In this document: piece after piece, positions 53,732-64,000 of the stretch
Numbering within the stretch: position 1 is the first letter of the stretch
Layout: every line of letters starts with the position of its first letter
NCBI GenBank assembly: GCA_030159075.1
Contig: BROG01000802.1
Location: 202,001 to 266,000 of the forward strand
DNA length: 64,000 nt
Direction of reading: 5' to 3'
DNA from: Atrina japonica
Lineage: Eukaryota > Mollusca > Bivalvia > Pterioida > Pinnidae
Notes under the pieces: model-generated
Seen by the model: the letters and a program-made list of their open reading frames with translations, nothing else
Database searches by the model: none
Told to the model about the DNA's origin: nothing
Made by a program: the position numbers and the translations under genes

Positions 53732-54886
53732 ATGGGTAGCCATACAGGTAACGATCCAGTTGAATGCAAATTTACTGACGAGGTGATTGACTTCAATTTT
53801 GTTGTTAAAAGCAAAACCAGGATACGTTCGACGGAGAAAAGATACACATGTGGAGTCTGCGACAAGTCGTTCACTACAAATTGTGACCTGAAGAAACATA
53901 TAAGAATACATACAGGTGACAAACCATATAAATGTAATGTGTGTGAAAGGGATTTCAATCAAAAAATTCACATGCAGAAACATATGAAGGTACACACGGG
54001 TGAATTCTTGTATAAATGTGGAATGTGTGACTTATCGTGTAATAAAAAAAGTGACCTGAAAAAACATCAGAATATCGTACATGCTGGTGAAAAACCGTTC
54101 AAATGTAACGTGTGTACCGAGGCATTTAGTCAAAATGGTGCTTTGCGGAACCACATGAGGACACACATGGGGGATAGACCATTTAAATGTGGGATATGTG
54201 ACAAGGCATTTAGTACGAAAAGAAATATGAAAACACACCAACAGACACATACAGGTGAGAAACCCTTCAAGTGTGATATTTGCGATAAGATGTTTAGCCA
54301 AAAAATTCATATGCAAAACCATATGAGAATACATACTGGCGACAAACCATATAAATGTGGAATGTGCGATAGAACATTTAGTCGAAATGATATTATGCAG
54401 AATCACTTGCGGTTACACACAGGTGACAGACCGTTTAAATGTGGCGTGTGTGGCAAGGCTTTTCCCGTGCACAGTAACATGCAGGTTCACATGAGGATGC
54501 ACACGGGGAGTAGACCCTATAAATGTAATGTGTGTGACAAATCATTCGGCATGAACAGTGGCCTACAGAGTCACATGAGGATACATACGGGTGACAAACC
54601 CTATAAATGCGGTGTGTGTGAGAGGGCGTTTACTGTGAAAAGCAGCATGTTGCAACACCTGAAGATACACACAGGTGACAAACCTTTTCAGTGTCATTTA
54701 TGTGACAAGGCATTTGTTATGAACGGCAAGTTACAGAAACACATGAGAACACACGCTTTTGATCAACCTTCTATGTCCGGTGAGTGTATCGACACAGACG
54801 GTATGAGCGATAAATTGCAGGAACAACTTATACAACAAGCTGTAAACGAGTACAGTGCGCTTAGTTCAGAGTTACAGTTTATTTGA
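53732..54886 (+). CDS. C2H2 zinc-finger protein, 11 fingers
   Basis: 384 aa from ATG (AAAATGG context). The frame is open seven codons further upstream, but only from a GTG. After a 37-residue acidic/mixed N-terminus come eleven consecutive C2H2 fingers (about residues 38-346) with TGDKP/TGEKP-type linkers, and a Gln-rich 38-residue tail ending ELQFI. Finger 3 is slightly irregular: its usual Phe is Cys (CDLSCNKKSDLKKH) and the His spacing is four (HQNIVH). The last finger's linker is AFDQP. There is no KRAB, BTB or SCAN domain. Expected to be a nuclear DNA-binding regulator; the target cannot be told. The fingers are highly alike (KCGVCDKAF pattern), typical of expanding poly-zinc-finger families. 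The coding part is intronless. Confidence 0.92.
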   Translation: MGSHTGNDPVECKFTDEVIDFNFVVKSKTRIRSTEKRYTCGVCDKSFTTNCDLKKHIRIHTGDKPYKCNVCERDFNQKIHMQKHMKVHTGEFLYKCGMCDLSCNKKSDLKKHQNIVHAGEKPFKCNVCTEAFSQNGALRNHMRTHMGDRPFKCGICDKAFSTKRNMKTHQQTHTGEKPFKCDICDKMFSQKIHMQNHMRIHTGDKPYKCGMCDRTFSRNDIMQNHLRLHTGDRPFKCGVCGKAFPVHSNMQVHMRMHTGSRPYKCNVCDKSFGMNSGLQSHMRIHTGDKPYKCGVCERAFTVKSSMLQHLKIHTGDKPFQCHLCDKAFVMNGKLQKHMRTHAFDQPSMSGECIDTDGMSDKLQEQLIQQAVNEYSALSSELQFI

Positions 54887-55364
54887 CGAAATATGTATGT
54901 ACCAACAGTGAAACAAAGATATGAAATTAAGTAACTTTAAATACATGTACATGTACACTAGAGATGGGAGGATAATTACAATCAAACTTGTCTATAAAGT
55001 TGACTCAAGGGAACAGGCAAATAGAGGCTCATCCATTATAAAAATGCTATCAAAGGTTATGCTTGAATGACCTTTATAGGTAGCTGGTGCCCTTTATACA
55101 TGTTAAGAGGCTAGGTGACCTTTAACGCAAGTTTGACTATTATAATTCATTATACATATGTACAATGTATGGAATGATAATAGGTCTGTAAACCATTTCT
55201 GATTTTAATGATCAGAAATAGATTTGTACAGAATTCTGTATCACTTTAACTGTTGTTTTTAATGTTACAGTACTTAGTAGCCTACAATGTATGAAAAAGA
55301 ATTGACAGTCTATAGCATGTTTATTACAATGTATATAGAAAGCTGGTAGAATACATCTTCCCAA
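54887..55364 (+). other. Probable 3' UTR of the zinc-finger gene
   Basis: No gene. No AATAAA is seen on the plus strand before the MITE; the first candidates are at 55744-55757. Confidence 0.4.
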
Positions 55365-55715
55365 GTCAAGGTTTTCTGATCCACTTCGTTCCTCATACAC
55401 CTTGACAGATTTGGCCTGTATATTGTGACTTCCTGGCGTTGATTTCCATTGGTCCCAGCTTTAGTTGTCTGTAGCCAATCAGAATGTGTCTAACAATCAA
55501 ACACACATTGACCACATGGGGAAGGATGCGTAAACACAGAGTAATGACGACATGCAGGTTATGTCACAAGTCTTTTCATTGGCTAAAAGTCAGGGGTCGG
55601 TGTCAGGTCAATTTAAGTGAAATTGTAGGTCGGCACTATATGTCGCCTCCAATGACCGCCAAAATGTAATTCTGTCAAGGTGTATGAGGAACAAAGTGTA
55701 TCAGAAAACCTTGAC
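55365..55715. mobile_element. MITE family H, 44-bp inverted ends
   Basis: The ends at 55365-55408 and 55672-55715 are inverse copies with two mismatches. They begin GTCAAGGTTTTCTGAT and finish CATACACCTTGACAG. Each arm itself starts GTCAAGG and closes CCTTGAC, so the arms are internally palindromic too. No coding capacity. Confidence 0.85.
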
Positions 55716-55743
55716 AAAGAAAGATTGATAGAATACTGTCTGA

Positions 55744-55757
55744 AATAAATGAATAAA
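55744..55757 (+). terminator. Candidate poly(A) signals, zinc-finger gene
   Basis: Two AATAAA hexamers 8 bases apart, about 860 bases after the stop. If used, the MITE at 55.37 kb lies in the 3' UTR. Confidence 0.35.
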
Positions 55758-56357
55758 TGCTTTGTTTGTCTTATTTACATGTACCTACGACCAAGTTATG
55801 TGTACCTTTAATTTACTACAGTTCTTCTTCCTTCTTCAAGTTGGACACCCAGCAGAATTCACTGAATTTTGTTGGCTGTATTGATGTTGCTATTATTTGG
55901 AGGACTCAGTCACCAACAATCCTTGATTGAATGTTATAGCCAGGCCATCCATCATGGAGAGAACGTTTTTCTTTTTTTTCTTTTTTAATACATTTCCCTC
56001 TCATTGCCTGCCCTCATCTTTGTAAGTGTGTGTGTGTGTGTAAATTACTGGAGCTTGTGTAATAGATCTGTTTGTTGATGACTGGATTTCCAACAACTAT
56101 TTTAACGCCTGCTCACATGAGACATACAAACACGAATTATTTGTATGCCTCAGTTATATTTGATATTCAATCAGTGGAAACTCTGTAAGTCCCGAGAGAC
56201 CACGCATTTTTAAAATGAGGTTTACCGTGACAGGTGGTCTCTCAAAAGAGGCTTTATATATAGGATTAATTGACCAAGTGGTTCTAAGATTGTGGTCTCG
56301 GATAATAGGTGGTCTTTTATAATGAGAGTGGTAATTCAACTGCATTAAAATATTTAC
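55758..56357. other. No gene recognised
   Basis: Includes a short (GT)n at 56029-56040. Nothing else. Confidence 0.5.
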
Positions 56358-56405
56358 ATAGGCGTCGGAACGGGGGGGGGGGGGTCGGTGGGGCTAAGCC
56401 ACAAA
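56358..56405 (+). mobile_element. MITE family G left-end fragment
   Basis: ACATAGGCGTCGGAACGGGG with a run of G then 'ggtggggctaagcc', matching the end of the element at 48.76-48.97 kb. Confidence 0.45.
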
Positions 56406-57079
56406 AACAATAAAACAAACAAACAATGTTTTATCATTTCCCCTTAAAAAGCCACTTAAAATAGGCAAGCCTGTAAATACACTATTTCCTTAGTAAACTA
56501 AAACCTGTATTGAGAGACATTTTTCCTGAATGCCGTTTACTGGTTGCAATGGATGTTTACAACGAGGCCCACTCCTTTCTTTTTGTATGCAAATATACAA
56601 ATTTAATTCTGATACATGTAGGTCTACACATATTGTCTTTATATCAAGTGTTACAAATAAGTTTTTATGATCCATTTTTGAAATATCTTGATATACAATG
56701 AGTTGAATTAAATAGAATAAAAGCTGAAATAAAACATTTTTTCAGGGATTGTTTACTACTCTATGCCATCTGATTTCACTTCCGACTTTTCGGCGATCTC
56801 CCTTTTGCCATCATTGACAATATCTTTATATTGGTTTACGAGCCTTGTTACTGATAACACTGAGATGTGTACGATTTATACTTCAATATGGACAGCGATG
56901 TATAAAGCTAAGATGGATATATATTTAGCTTTATATATCGCGGATATGGGTATTCCAATATTAATTTGCATATGTGCAGAATACCCCAGAATGCCAGGGT
57001 ACATGGTATATACTGGTTCATCCTTGTATATATCGGTGATAAAACCGATGCAGAAATGAGGGCGAATTTGTTGGAAATA
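56406..57079. other. No gene recognised
   Basis: The plus-strand open frame at 56763-57059 is Tyr/Ile/Met-rich, without domain or splice support. Confidence 0.45.
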
Positions 57080-58190
57080 AATTAGTTTCGGTTTTGGTTA
57101 TTGGTTTACATCTAGTTTGCAAACCGGTTATGAAACTAAAACTGGTTCCCTATGGCTAAACAAATAAATGGTTTAAACCTACCAAAATGGGGCACAGAAA
57201 GATGTAAACAGTCGCTCTTTTATACGAGATGTAAAAATAAAGGGGAAAATAATACCAATTATAGAAAAAGAGTGTTAATCCTATTGCAATATTCATTAAC
57301 CCTGATTATCATGTTTCCACTTTTTGAATTGCTGGGATTTAATATGCTAAAAAGCAAAAATCACTCTTTGGTAATGTCCATGTTGAATATAAACATGAAA
57401 ACATGATAAACAAAATGACAATCGATAGCTAATCAATTTGGATACTGAATTCATCAATTCACCGTTTTTATAGTGTAAAACGTCTCTCTTTCATTATGAA
57501 TGTAATTTTACTGCTCAAGTACATAAAATGTCCAGGGCCCGAAGTCACCAAATTTACTCAATACTCAAGCTAAACTTTCATTTCATTATTTTGACTATAT
57601 AATCGGTGTAAATCTTTTGGGTTTGAGTGATTGGGAAACATATCAATATTGTCCATCATTCCTTCATAAACTTTTGCGTCACACTCATGATTTTCCTGTA
57701 AAAAATGAATAAATATGTTGAGTACGATACTTAAAATTTGAGTACGTACTCAAACATTTTTCTAATATTTCTTTAGTTTCCTTCAAATGAGTATTAATTT
57801 TGACCATTATTTACAATTGTATGCCAAGAATATACAAACAAGTCCAGTTACAGAATGAAGTTCACTTGATTTTACCTTAAAATCATGAAAAGTTAGTTGA
57901 GCTTGAGTACTGAGTAAATTTGGTGACTTCGGGACCAGAAACCACATAAAAGGTATCCGATACTACTACTGGTCCATGTTGTCGCCGCCATATTGTTGTA
58001 GCAATAAACTTGCATAAACCTACTAAACCACCCCAGGAGGCAGTTTGAATGGTTTGATTAACTAGTTTGGGTTTAGGATAATACAAATGAAAAACCAGTT
58101 TTAGCTCATAACCAGATTAAAACCGGTTTATGTAACAAATGGAAAGTTTACCAAACTGGTTCAAAACTAAAACCAGTTTCTGTAGAACAT
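57080..58190. mobile_element. Larger inverted-end element hosting a nested MITE
   Basis: 57.08-57.18 kb (GCAAACCGGTTATGAAACTA then AAACTGGTT) resembles the inverse of 58.03-58.19 kb ('accagttttagctcataaccagattaaaaccggttt'). The family A MITE at 57.53-57.94 kb sits between. The arms are diverged; this is my weakest repeat call. Confidence 0.35.
57533..57938. mobile_element. MITE family A, full-length copy
   Basis: The left end GGCCCGAAGTCACCAAATTT is inverse to the right end AAATTTGGTGACTTCGGGA. The arms run about 40 bases. CCAG on each side (57532-57535, 57935-57938) may be a 4-base target duplication. Fragments are at 0.06 and 52.81 kb. Confidence 0.7.
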
Positions 58191-58880
58191 TTTGCCCTGA
58201 ATATCGAAGAACAGTTTGTTTTAATAATTTCTATTATCTTTAATTAATAATAACTATAATCGTCCAACTCATCTTGTATATTTTGGAAAATACAGCTATT
58301 ATTTTACGCGATTATAAATTTTGACCCTACACAGGGGCTAATTCATCGAACCACAGCATTGACCATCGCGTCCCCTACAGTTCTCAAACAAGTATAAACC
58401 TTTAACTTTTCTATACACCTGTGGAAATAAATAACACATTACCATACTTTACACTCCTAGCTACGCTCAAACTATTGTTTGTTGTTATTTAACGCTCAGC
58501 GAAGATATCATAATTCTAGACAAAAACGTGTTTTTTTTTAAATTTTCGATGAAAAGGTGGAAAATTAATAAATTACCTTTTTTTCATGTTCTGCCGTCGC
58601 AGAAAATCTGAAAATTTCAGTTTCGGTCTAATCGTAAATTCGCTTTAAATATATAAATGTAGATGTGCAAATTTAAAAAAGTAATTCTGTAAATTAAACA
58701 TCGATTGAAATTAAAAACGCCTCGGCTTTTAATTATTGAGATTTACTTAGCATCCATGGTCCTGTAATGGGATAAAATGCTTGCATCTATAAACTTTCTC
58801 GTTGCAAATACATGTAGCTAGTAGACAAACTTTAGCGATACTAGTCTTATTGAACCAACAGAGGCGGATATTATAGGAAC
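58191..58880. other. No gene recognised
   Basis: Nothing supportable. Confidence 0.45.
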
Positions 58881-58977
58881 ATGGCGATACCAATGACAAT
58901 TAAAGCACAAACACCGCTGCTCTTTTTCATGATAATACTGATATACACTATTTCTCATCGATCTGCTTTCATGACAG
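58881..58977 (+). CDS. Candidate first exon encoding a signal peptide
   Basis: ATG in GGAACATGG context; 32 codons, MAIPMTIKAQTPLLFFMIIL then IYTISHRSAFMT, followed by CAG|GTATTT, a fair splice donor. The hydrophobic run after a lysine has the form of a secretory signal. I found no following exon with a recognisable domain within the remaining 5 kb, so it may be a chance frame or the start of a gene running out of the window. Confidence 0.3.
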
Positions 58978-59748
58978 GTATTTATGACCTACTTATATAT
59001 CTAGATGAATATTATTTATCAACGGACGATTACTTTATTACCTTACACTGGTTGCAATGGTAGTGACAACAGTACGTTGTATATTCCTATGGCTCTCTGT
59101 CAGTAACATATTTTATGTTCCGTGTAACAAATATTCGTTTAGAGATATTTCCAGAGGCTCATTATTTGTAACTAGTAATATCTCTCTCTTATGGTTTGAC
59201 ATGATATGATTTTGAAATATGTGGAATAACTATAATATATATAGTTATTCAACATATGTGATCTTAATACTTTTAAAACCGAAAATACGTAGATGATTAG
59301 AAATAAAAAATGCAAATGAGTGTTCACAGACAATGTTTTTGTAAAGACGGAAGTAATTACATGGGGGATTTAGAATTAAGTTATTTCTCTTAAAACCATT
59401 TCAGCTGTTGATTCACTCTACAGTTGCTGTTTAAATTACAGAAATATATAACCGCTTTGTTTTAGCTGAGAAAGAAGGAGGCAAACCAGATAATTATCCC
59501 TAATTTTCTTTTTTTTTTTGCTATTGTCACTAAAATTTAAAGAAGAAAAAAAAAACAAACAAAAATGACGTCAATCTGATAAATTATCATAGATTTGTGG
59601 GGACAGCATGAAGTCCGTTTCTGTTAATATCGATCAATCAAAAGGTATTTTCATTTATATTAATTCTATCATGCCTAATTCAGAATAGAATGGTCGCAAT
59701 CAATACATGAGAGACTACTCTTATACAATCGCCTCATACAATAAATAT
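58978..59748. other. No gene recognised
   Basis: A small AT palindrome at about 59224-59250 ('ggaataactataatatatatagttattcaac'). Nothing else. Confidence 0.45.
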
Positions 59749-59831
59749 CAATCTCTTCCACAGCACAGGGTTGTCGGTCCTTGCAATATTAATCGAGATT
59801 GCAAAGACGGACAACACTGTGGAAGCTTGAC
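59749..59831. repeat. Short hairpin of family C ends
   Basis: CAATCTCTTCCACAGCACAG then TTGTCGGTCCTTGCAAT, followed within 10 bases by its inverse (ATTGCAAAGACGGACAAC). This looks like the two termini of family C joined with the interior removed. Confidence 0.6.
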
Positions 59832-60405
59832 ATCTTAGGGTCGTTCTAAAACGAAATATTTCTTGTCTGCTTTGTCAAAAAAAACAAAAAAACAAAAACA
59901 AAACAAAACAAACATACCCCCCCCCCAAAAAAAAAAAAATCCAACCCCCCCCAAAAAAAAATAATAATAATAGTAATTCAGTAGATTTTTTAATTAATTA
60001 GAACAACGAGTCTTTTAGGAATTTTAAGCAACATTTGCACATGAAGAATTTTAATTAGTTAAGTTAATATTGATGAGCAATCTACTAATGTCCCTGGTGT
60101 AACCACTCTACACTCTGCTTAAAATATTTGATTTTCACTGAAACTGGTTTGTAATATGGACATAAGATGAATTTTATAGAAAATTATGCAGTATATTGTG
60201 ATTTGAGTCATAAATTTAAGTGATTTAGCGGAAAAATTAAATAAACTTGATCGGCCTAGAGATCTGACCATCTATATGTATATACAGACTTCAGTACATT
60301 TCCAGAAAACACTAGATGAGGAATAATAATAACAAAAAATACAATCATATAAATAAACACTTTTTGAGTGATATAAAAAATTACATGTAAAATCAAAGAC
60401 ATAAG
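59832..60405. other. No gene recognised
   Basis: A/C low-complexity at 59.88-59.97 kb. Nothing else. Confidence 0.5.
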
Positions 60406-61601
60406 TCAATCACATTTATAACTCACTCGTGATAAAGCATCCGCCAAAACATTGTCTTTTCTCTTAATGTGATTAATAACATCAGCATACTCTTGTAACA
60501 GCAATCTCCACCTTGTAAGTCTTTTGTTTGAACTTAAGGAAGGTGAGTGGGTTATGATCTGTATATCCAAGAACAGGGTGCAAAGTAACACTCAAATAAA
60601 CATCAAGATGTTCTAGTGCCACTAACAAAGAAAGACGCTCTTTCTCAATTGTAGAATGATTTCTTTGACTCTTTGTCAGTTTCTAAGAAAAAAATCACAA
60701 ATGACCCCAACTACATTGCCACTGCCCCTTGGAATAAAGCAGCCCCGACACCTATATCACTCTCATCAACAGTGCGTTTAAACTGTTTTGAAAAGTCTCG
60801 AACCGTCAGAACTGGACTACTGATAAGTAATTTGATTTACTGAATGATTCGTCACAGTTCTTGCTTTTTCGTCCATCATACCCAAAAATCTTGTGAACTA
60901 TTTCTTATTCGTAAGAATTGGGACCTTGCATTTTTTTACCTTAGCTCATAATAGGTCTAACGTAATCTCGACCTACTTTGTAACCTTAATAATCCACAGT
61001 AACATGACAAAATTCACTCTTCACACATAATCCTGAGATGGTAATTCCATTTTTGACTATATACGATCACATCGTCAATGTACGCATCGCAGATAGCTAG
61101 ATCTTGAATAAGTGAATGGATCATCCTGTGGAAGGTAGCTGGCGCATTTTTCAACCCGAAGGACATAAATTTATATAGTCCCTTATATTTCTTTGGTTCT
61201 TTCACTCCAGTCACTATTACCTGGTCAATAATGTCGTAGTATATCATTTATTTTAACTCTCTTTCTCTGCAAGTACTGCTGTTTGATTGGATTCAGACTA
61301 TAAGGATGCTGTTTGATGGCTGGGCATCGCCTATTTCTGCGTCATGAACAGCCGTGGGAGGTTTGCAAGGAACGTCAGGAAATATTTTCACATATTTAAG
61401 TATCAAATATCTTGTTTGTGTTTTCTGGTTCGCATTCAAATGTTCTGATTTGTCGTCAAAGTTGGCGAGAATTTCGGAATTTTTCAAGTGGACAAACTGA
61501 CTACGTATACTGTCCTTCTCCGAGAATTCAACACAATATTCGCTAACATCACGGACAATTACGGAATTTTGAGAAATATTGCTAACTGTGACTAAGGTCA
61601 A
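60406..61601 (-). pseudogene. Ty3/gypsy retrotransposon pol remnant
   Basis: Three separated minus-strand frames recall Ty3/gypsy pol in the right order. 61293-61601 matches the spacer before reverse transcriptase (IFPDVP and HDAEIGDAQP motifs). 61014-61247 matches reverse transcriptase (FGLKNAPATFHRM and the YIDD catalytic box followed by VIVYS). 60406-60591 matches the end of RNase H (DALSR). The pieces are split by frameshifts and stops; the region between them is degraded. No integrase, protease, gag or LTR was recognised. An inactive old insertion. Confidence 0.8.
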
Positions 61602-62439
61602 AACAGGTTTTATAGGATTAGGATTTCTTTCAAAATACTCTTTTAATATGTTAAGGTGTCAAACTCATTAATCTTAGTCTCATTTTTACATGGACCATAG
61701 TATCTGACTTGTAATGGATGTCCAGGAACAGGCAAAATGCAAGTACTTTATCACTTGGCTTAAATTTCAGTTCTGGGCATCTTTGTCATACCATACTTTC
61801 ATTTTGAATCGACAACCTTCAAATTGCTAATTAACATGCATTCTGAAATCTTTCTTTACATTTATAGACTTTGGACTCACCGACTGACACATATCCCAGC
61901 GACAAAAAGAGTGTATAATATGTCATAGAAAACAACATATTATTCGGATAAATAATATTTATTAAATATCTTATCATTCTTGGTGATAGGAAGATCCAAA
62001 AATTAAAACGTGTCAAATTTTGAAATCTATAATATGAAAATAAAGATGACAAATGAAATAAATAATTATATTAATAGTTTTGAAAATTCACTAACGTTGT
62101 ATGAGTCAGTGAATGTATAATTTCAAACCCAATGTTAACATGTCATAAAAATGAAACCTTGAGAAAACTATGAATCCTAAAAATAAGTATTTATTTGAAA
62201 AAGATAATCTTTCAAAACTGAAAAAATCAATCGAACCAGACATTTTTAAACACCGACTCTCAGATGTCGCGATTTCGGTACCCATATCTTTTAATCCCCT
62301 TGACATCCGGAAGCAATTTTCTTATCGTGAGATGACACGTGACCATTCAATCGATTGTGTATAAACCTCATGGATGAAATAAAACATTAGATTTAGTATA
62401 GCCGGTAGTTGTGTCTGATCTACCAACCTGAACCTGACT
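61602..62439. other. No gene recognised; possibly more retroelement debris
   Basis: The short frames at 61.83-62.36 kb have no recognisable domain. Confidence 0.4.
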
Positions 62440-63320
62440 GAATGTTAACTTAATGGTCACTGAAAGGTGGCTGAATGATCACTGAACGGTGACAATGGTA
62501 ACTGAAAGGTGACTGAATCGCCACTGAAAGTTGACTTAATGGTCAGTGAATGATCACTGAAATATGACTGAATGGTAACTGTTGTTGTTGTATTGTTGTT
62601 AAACGTCCCACTCAGGAATCTTTCACTCATATGGAGACGTCACCAGATGCCGATGAAGGGTGACCGAATGGTAACTGAAATAAGAGTGACTGTCATCTGA
62701 AAGGTGACCGGATGGTAACTGAAAGATGAGTGAATGTTAAACTTAATGGTCACAGAAATGTGACTGAATGATCACTGATATGACTGAATGGTCACTGAAA
62801 GGCGACTGTTGTTGTTGTATTGCTGTTTAATGTCCCACTCAAGAATCTTTCACTCATATTGAGACGTCACCACATCCCGGTGAAAGGTGACTGAATAGTA
62901 ACTGAAATGTCACTGAAGGGTTACTGAAAGGTGACTGAATGTTAACTTAATGTTCTCTAAATGGTGATTGAATGGTCACGAAAAACTGTTGATGTTGTAT
63001 TGTTGTTTAATGTTCGAATCAAGAACCTTTCACTCATATGGAGACGTCACCAAATGCCGTTGAAGGGTGACTAAATGGTAACTGAAAGGTAACAGAATGG
63101 CATCTGAAAAGTGATTGAATGATAAAAGAAATATGTCAGAGTGATCAGTGAAAGTTAACTGAATGATCACAGACAAGTGACGGAAGGTGACGGAATCGTC
63201 ACTGAAATATGACTGAATATCCACTGAAAATTGACGGAATGGTCATCAACGTGTTTCTGATATACGTAACTGAATGGTCACTGTATGGTTACTGAAACGT
63301 TCTTGCCATTTGACTATCAT
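62440..63320. repeat. Degenerate satellite (about 18-22 bp) with three SINE-tail insertions
   Basis: Dozens of units like GACTGAATGGTCACTGAAAG. Three stretches (about 62583-62660, 62808-62885, 62985-63070) read as the inverse of the family 2 SINE 3' end ('gttgttgtattgttg', 'ctttcactcatatggagacgtcacc'). Each is embedded at the same point relative to the repeat ('...tgaagggtgac'). Confidence 0.85.
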
Positions 63321-64000
63321 TTACTAGAGCAGATTCCTCATTTTACGATTTGAGTTTCCACAAACATATAGGTCTGGTTCAAATCCAGATTCTCCTTGCC
63401 CTGTTCTTTAAATTCGAACTCAATAGGAACAGAATCTATGAATTGACACTAGAGACGGCGTAGCATTACACCCATCTTCCTTCTTCTCGGGCTACAATAG
63501 TGGGAGAGACATTAAACAACTCTAAAGCTTCAATACTACACTCACACAAATCCTTTTGCATCATCATTCTGTTTGTCAAAGATTTCTTGTTTTCTTCCGA
63601 CCTGTTTATATTTATCTGTAGAAGTTGACTGAAGGGGAGGTCTCATTTGTTTCTTTTTATACTACTGTTTGTATGACCCGTTGTTCCTGATCGTTTATTG
63701 TCTGCTAAACGAGACCATTCATTAAGTTGGTCACTGCTTCTTTCCCTCGTTGAACAAGATCATTTTCAAGGAACATACATTTTGTATTACATCCATTCCC
63801 GTACTCAAAACAGATTTGGCTATATGAGCGATGATTTTTCATGGTATGTTTAAGAAGGCCTGTCCAAATTCCTGTACTATATTGCGTATCAGACGCTCTG
63901 GGACTGCATGCTCCTACGAATGTATTCACTATACTGCCTGCACGTCTTAACGGATTGATAATTCCACCCCTGTGAGGATAGATCAGACCAGGGCCAGGGA
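63321..64000. other. No gene recognised at window edge
   Basis: A 74-codon minus-strand frame (63705-63929) contains SYSQICFEYGNGCNTKCMF and ends inside the window. It is open toward the higher coordinates for some distance and is not low complexity. I do not recognise it; it could be part of an exon or of a retroelement. Confidence 0.3.

Noticed and set aside
53699..54406. Antisense open frames across the zinc-finger gene
   Set aside because: Shadow frames caused by the strongly repetitive finger codons.
56763..57059. 98-codon membrane-like frame
   Set aside because: Biased Tyr/Ile/Met composition, no splice sites in place, no family resemblance.
60406..61601. An active retrotransposon
   Set aside because: Frameshifts, stops and missing integrase, gag and LTRs show it is dead.

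Overview
This window looks like nuclear DNA of a bivalve mollusc (inferred). It is AT-rich, intron-bearing and crowded with dinucleotide microsatellites, minisatellites, palindromic MITE-like elements and tRNA-headed SINEs of the kind common in bivalve genomes. Nothing in it looks bacterial or like an operon. The species cannot be named from the sequence alone.

Layout. 1-6 kb: repeat-rich, with one candidate terminal coding exon of unknown function (1056-1488, minus). 6.0-7.7 kb: an intronless minus-strand ORF for a type II membrane glycosyltransferase (568 aa) with two tandem GT32-like halves. 7.8-19.9 kb: minisatellites, SINEs, hairpins, a decayed transposon-type coding fragment (17.6-17.9 kb) and a miniature LTR element at 12.13-12.58 kb whose LTRs contain a 5S-rRNA-like core. 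20.0-21.6 kb: a paralogous glycosyltransferase (551 aa) on the same strand whose catalytic DXD has become DWG. 22-29 kb: satellites and MITEs, including an inverted array at 26 kb.

29.9-47.06 kb (minus): a complete Arp3 (ACTR3) gene. I assembled eleven coding exons by hand. Every junction has GT/AG sites and the phase is continuous, giving 418 aa. There are two alternative first coding exons, at 47.0 kb and 46.6 kb, which splice to the same second exon. The introns carry many SINE and MITE insertions and a perfect 96-bp tandem duplication that copies the exon 10 splice donor.

47-53 kb: no gene recognised. 53.73-54.89 kb (plus): an intronless 11-finger C2H2 zinc-finger ORF of 384 aa. 55-60 kb: MITEs and a possible signal-peptide first exon (58.88 kb). 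60.4-61.6 kb (minus): broken Ty3/gypsy pol fragments. 62.4-63.3 kb: a minisatellite with embedded SINE tails.

How the parts relate: the two glycosyltransferases are a local duplication pair. Arp3 (actin branching) and the zinc-finger gene are unrelated neighbours. The most unusual item is the 5S-like miniature LTR element, which resembles the Cassandra TRIMs of plants. Next are the duplicated Arp3 first exon and the tandem-domain glycosyltransferases.
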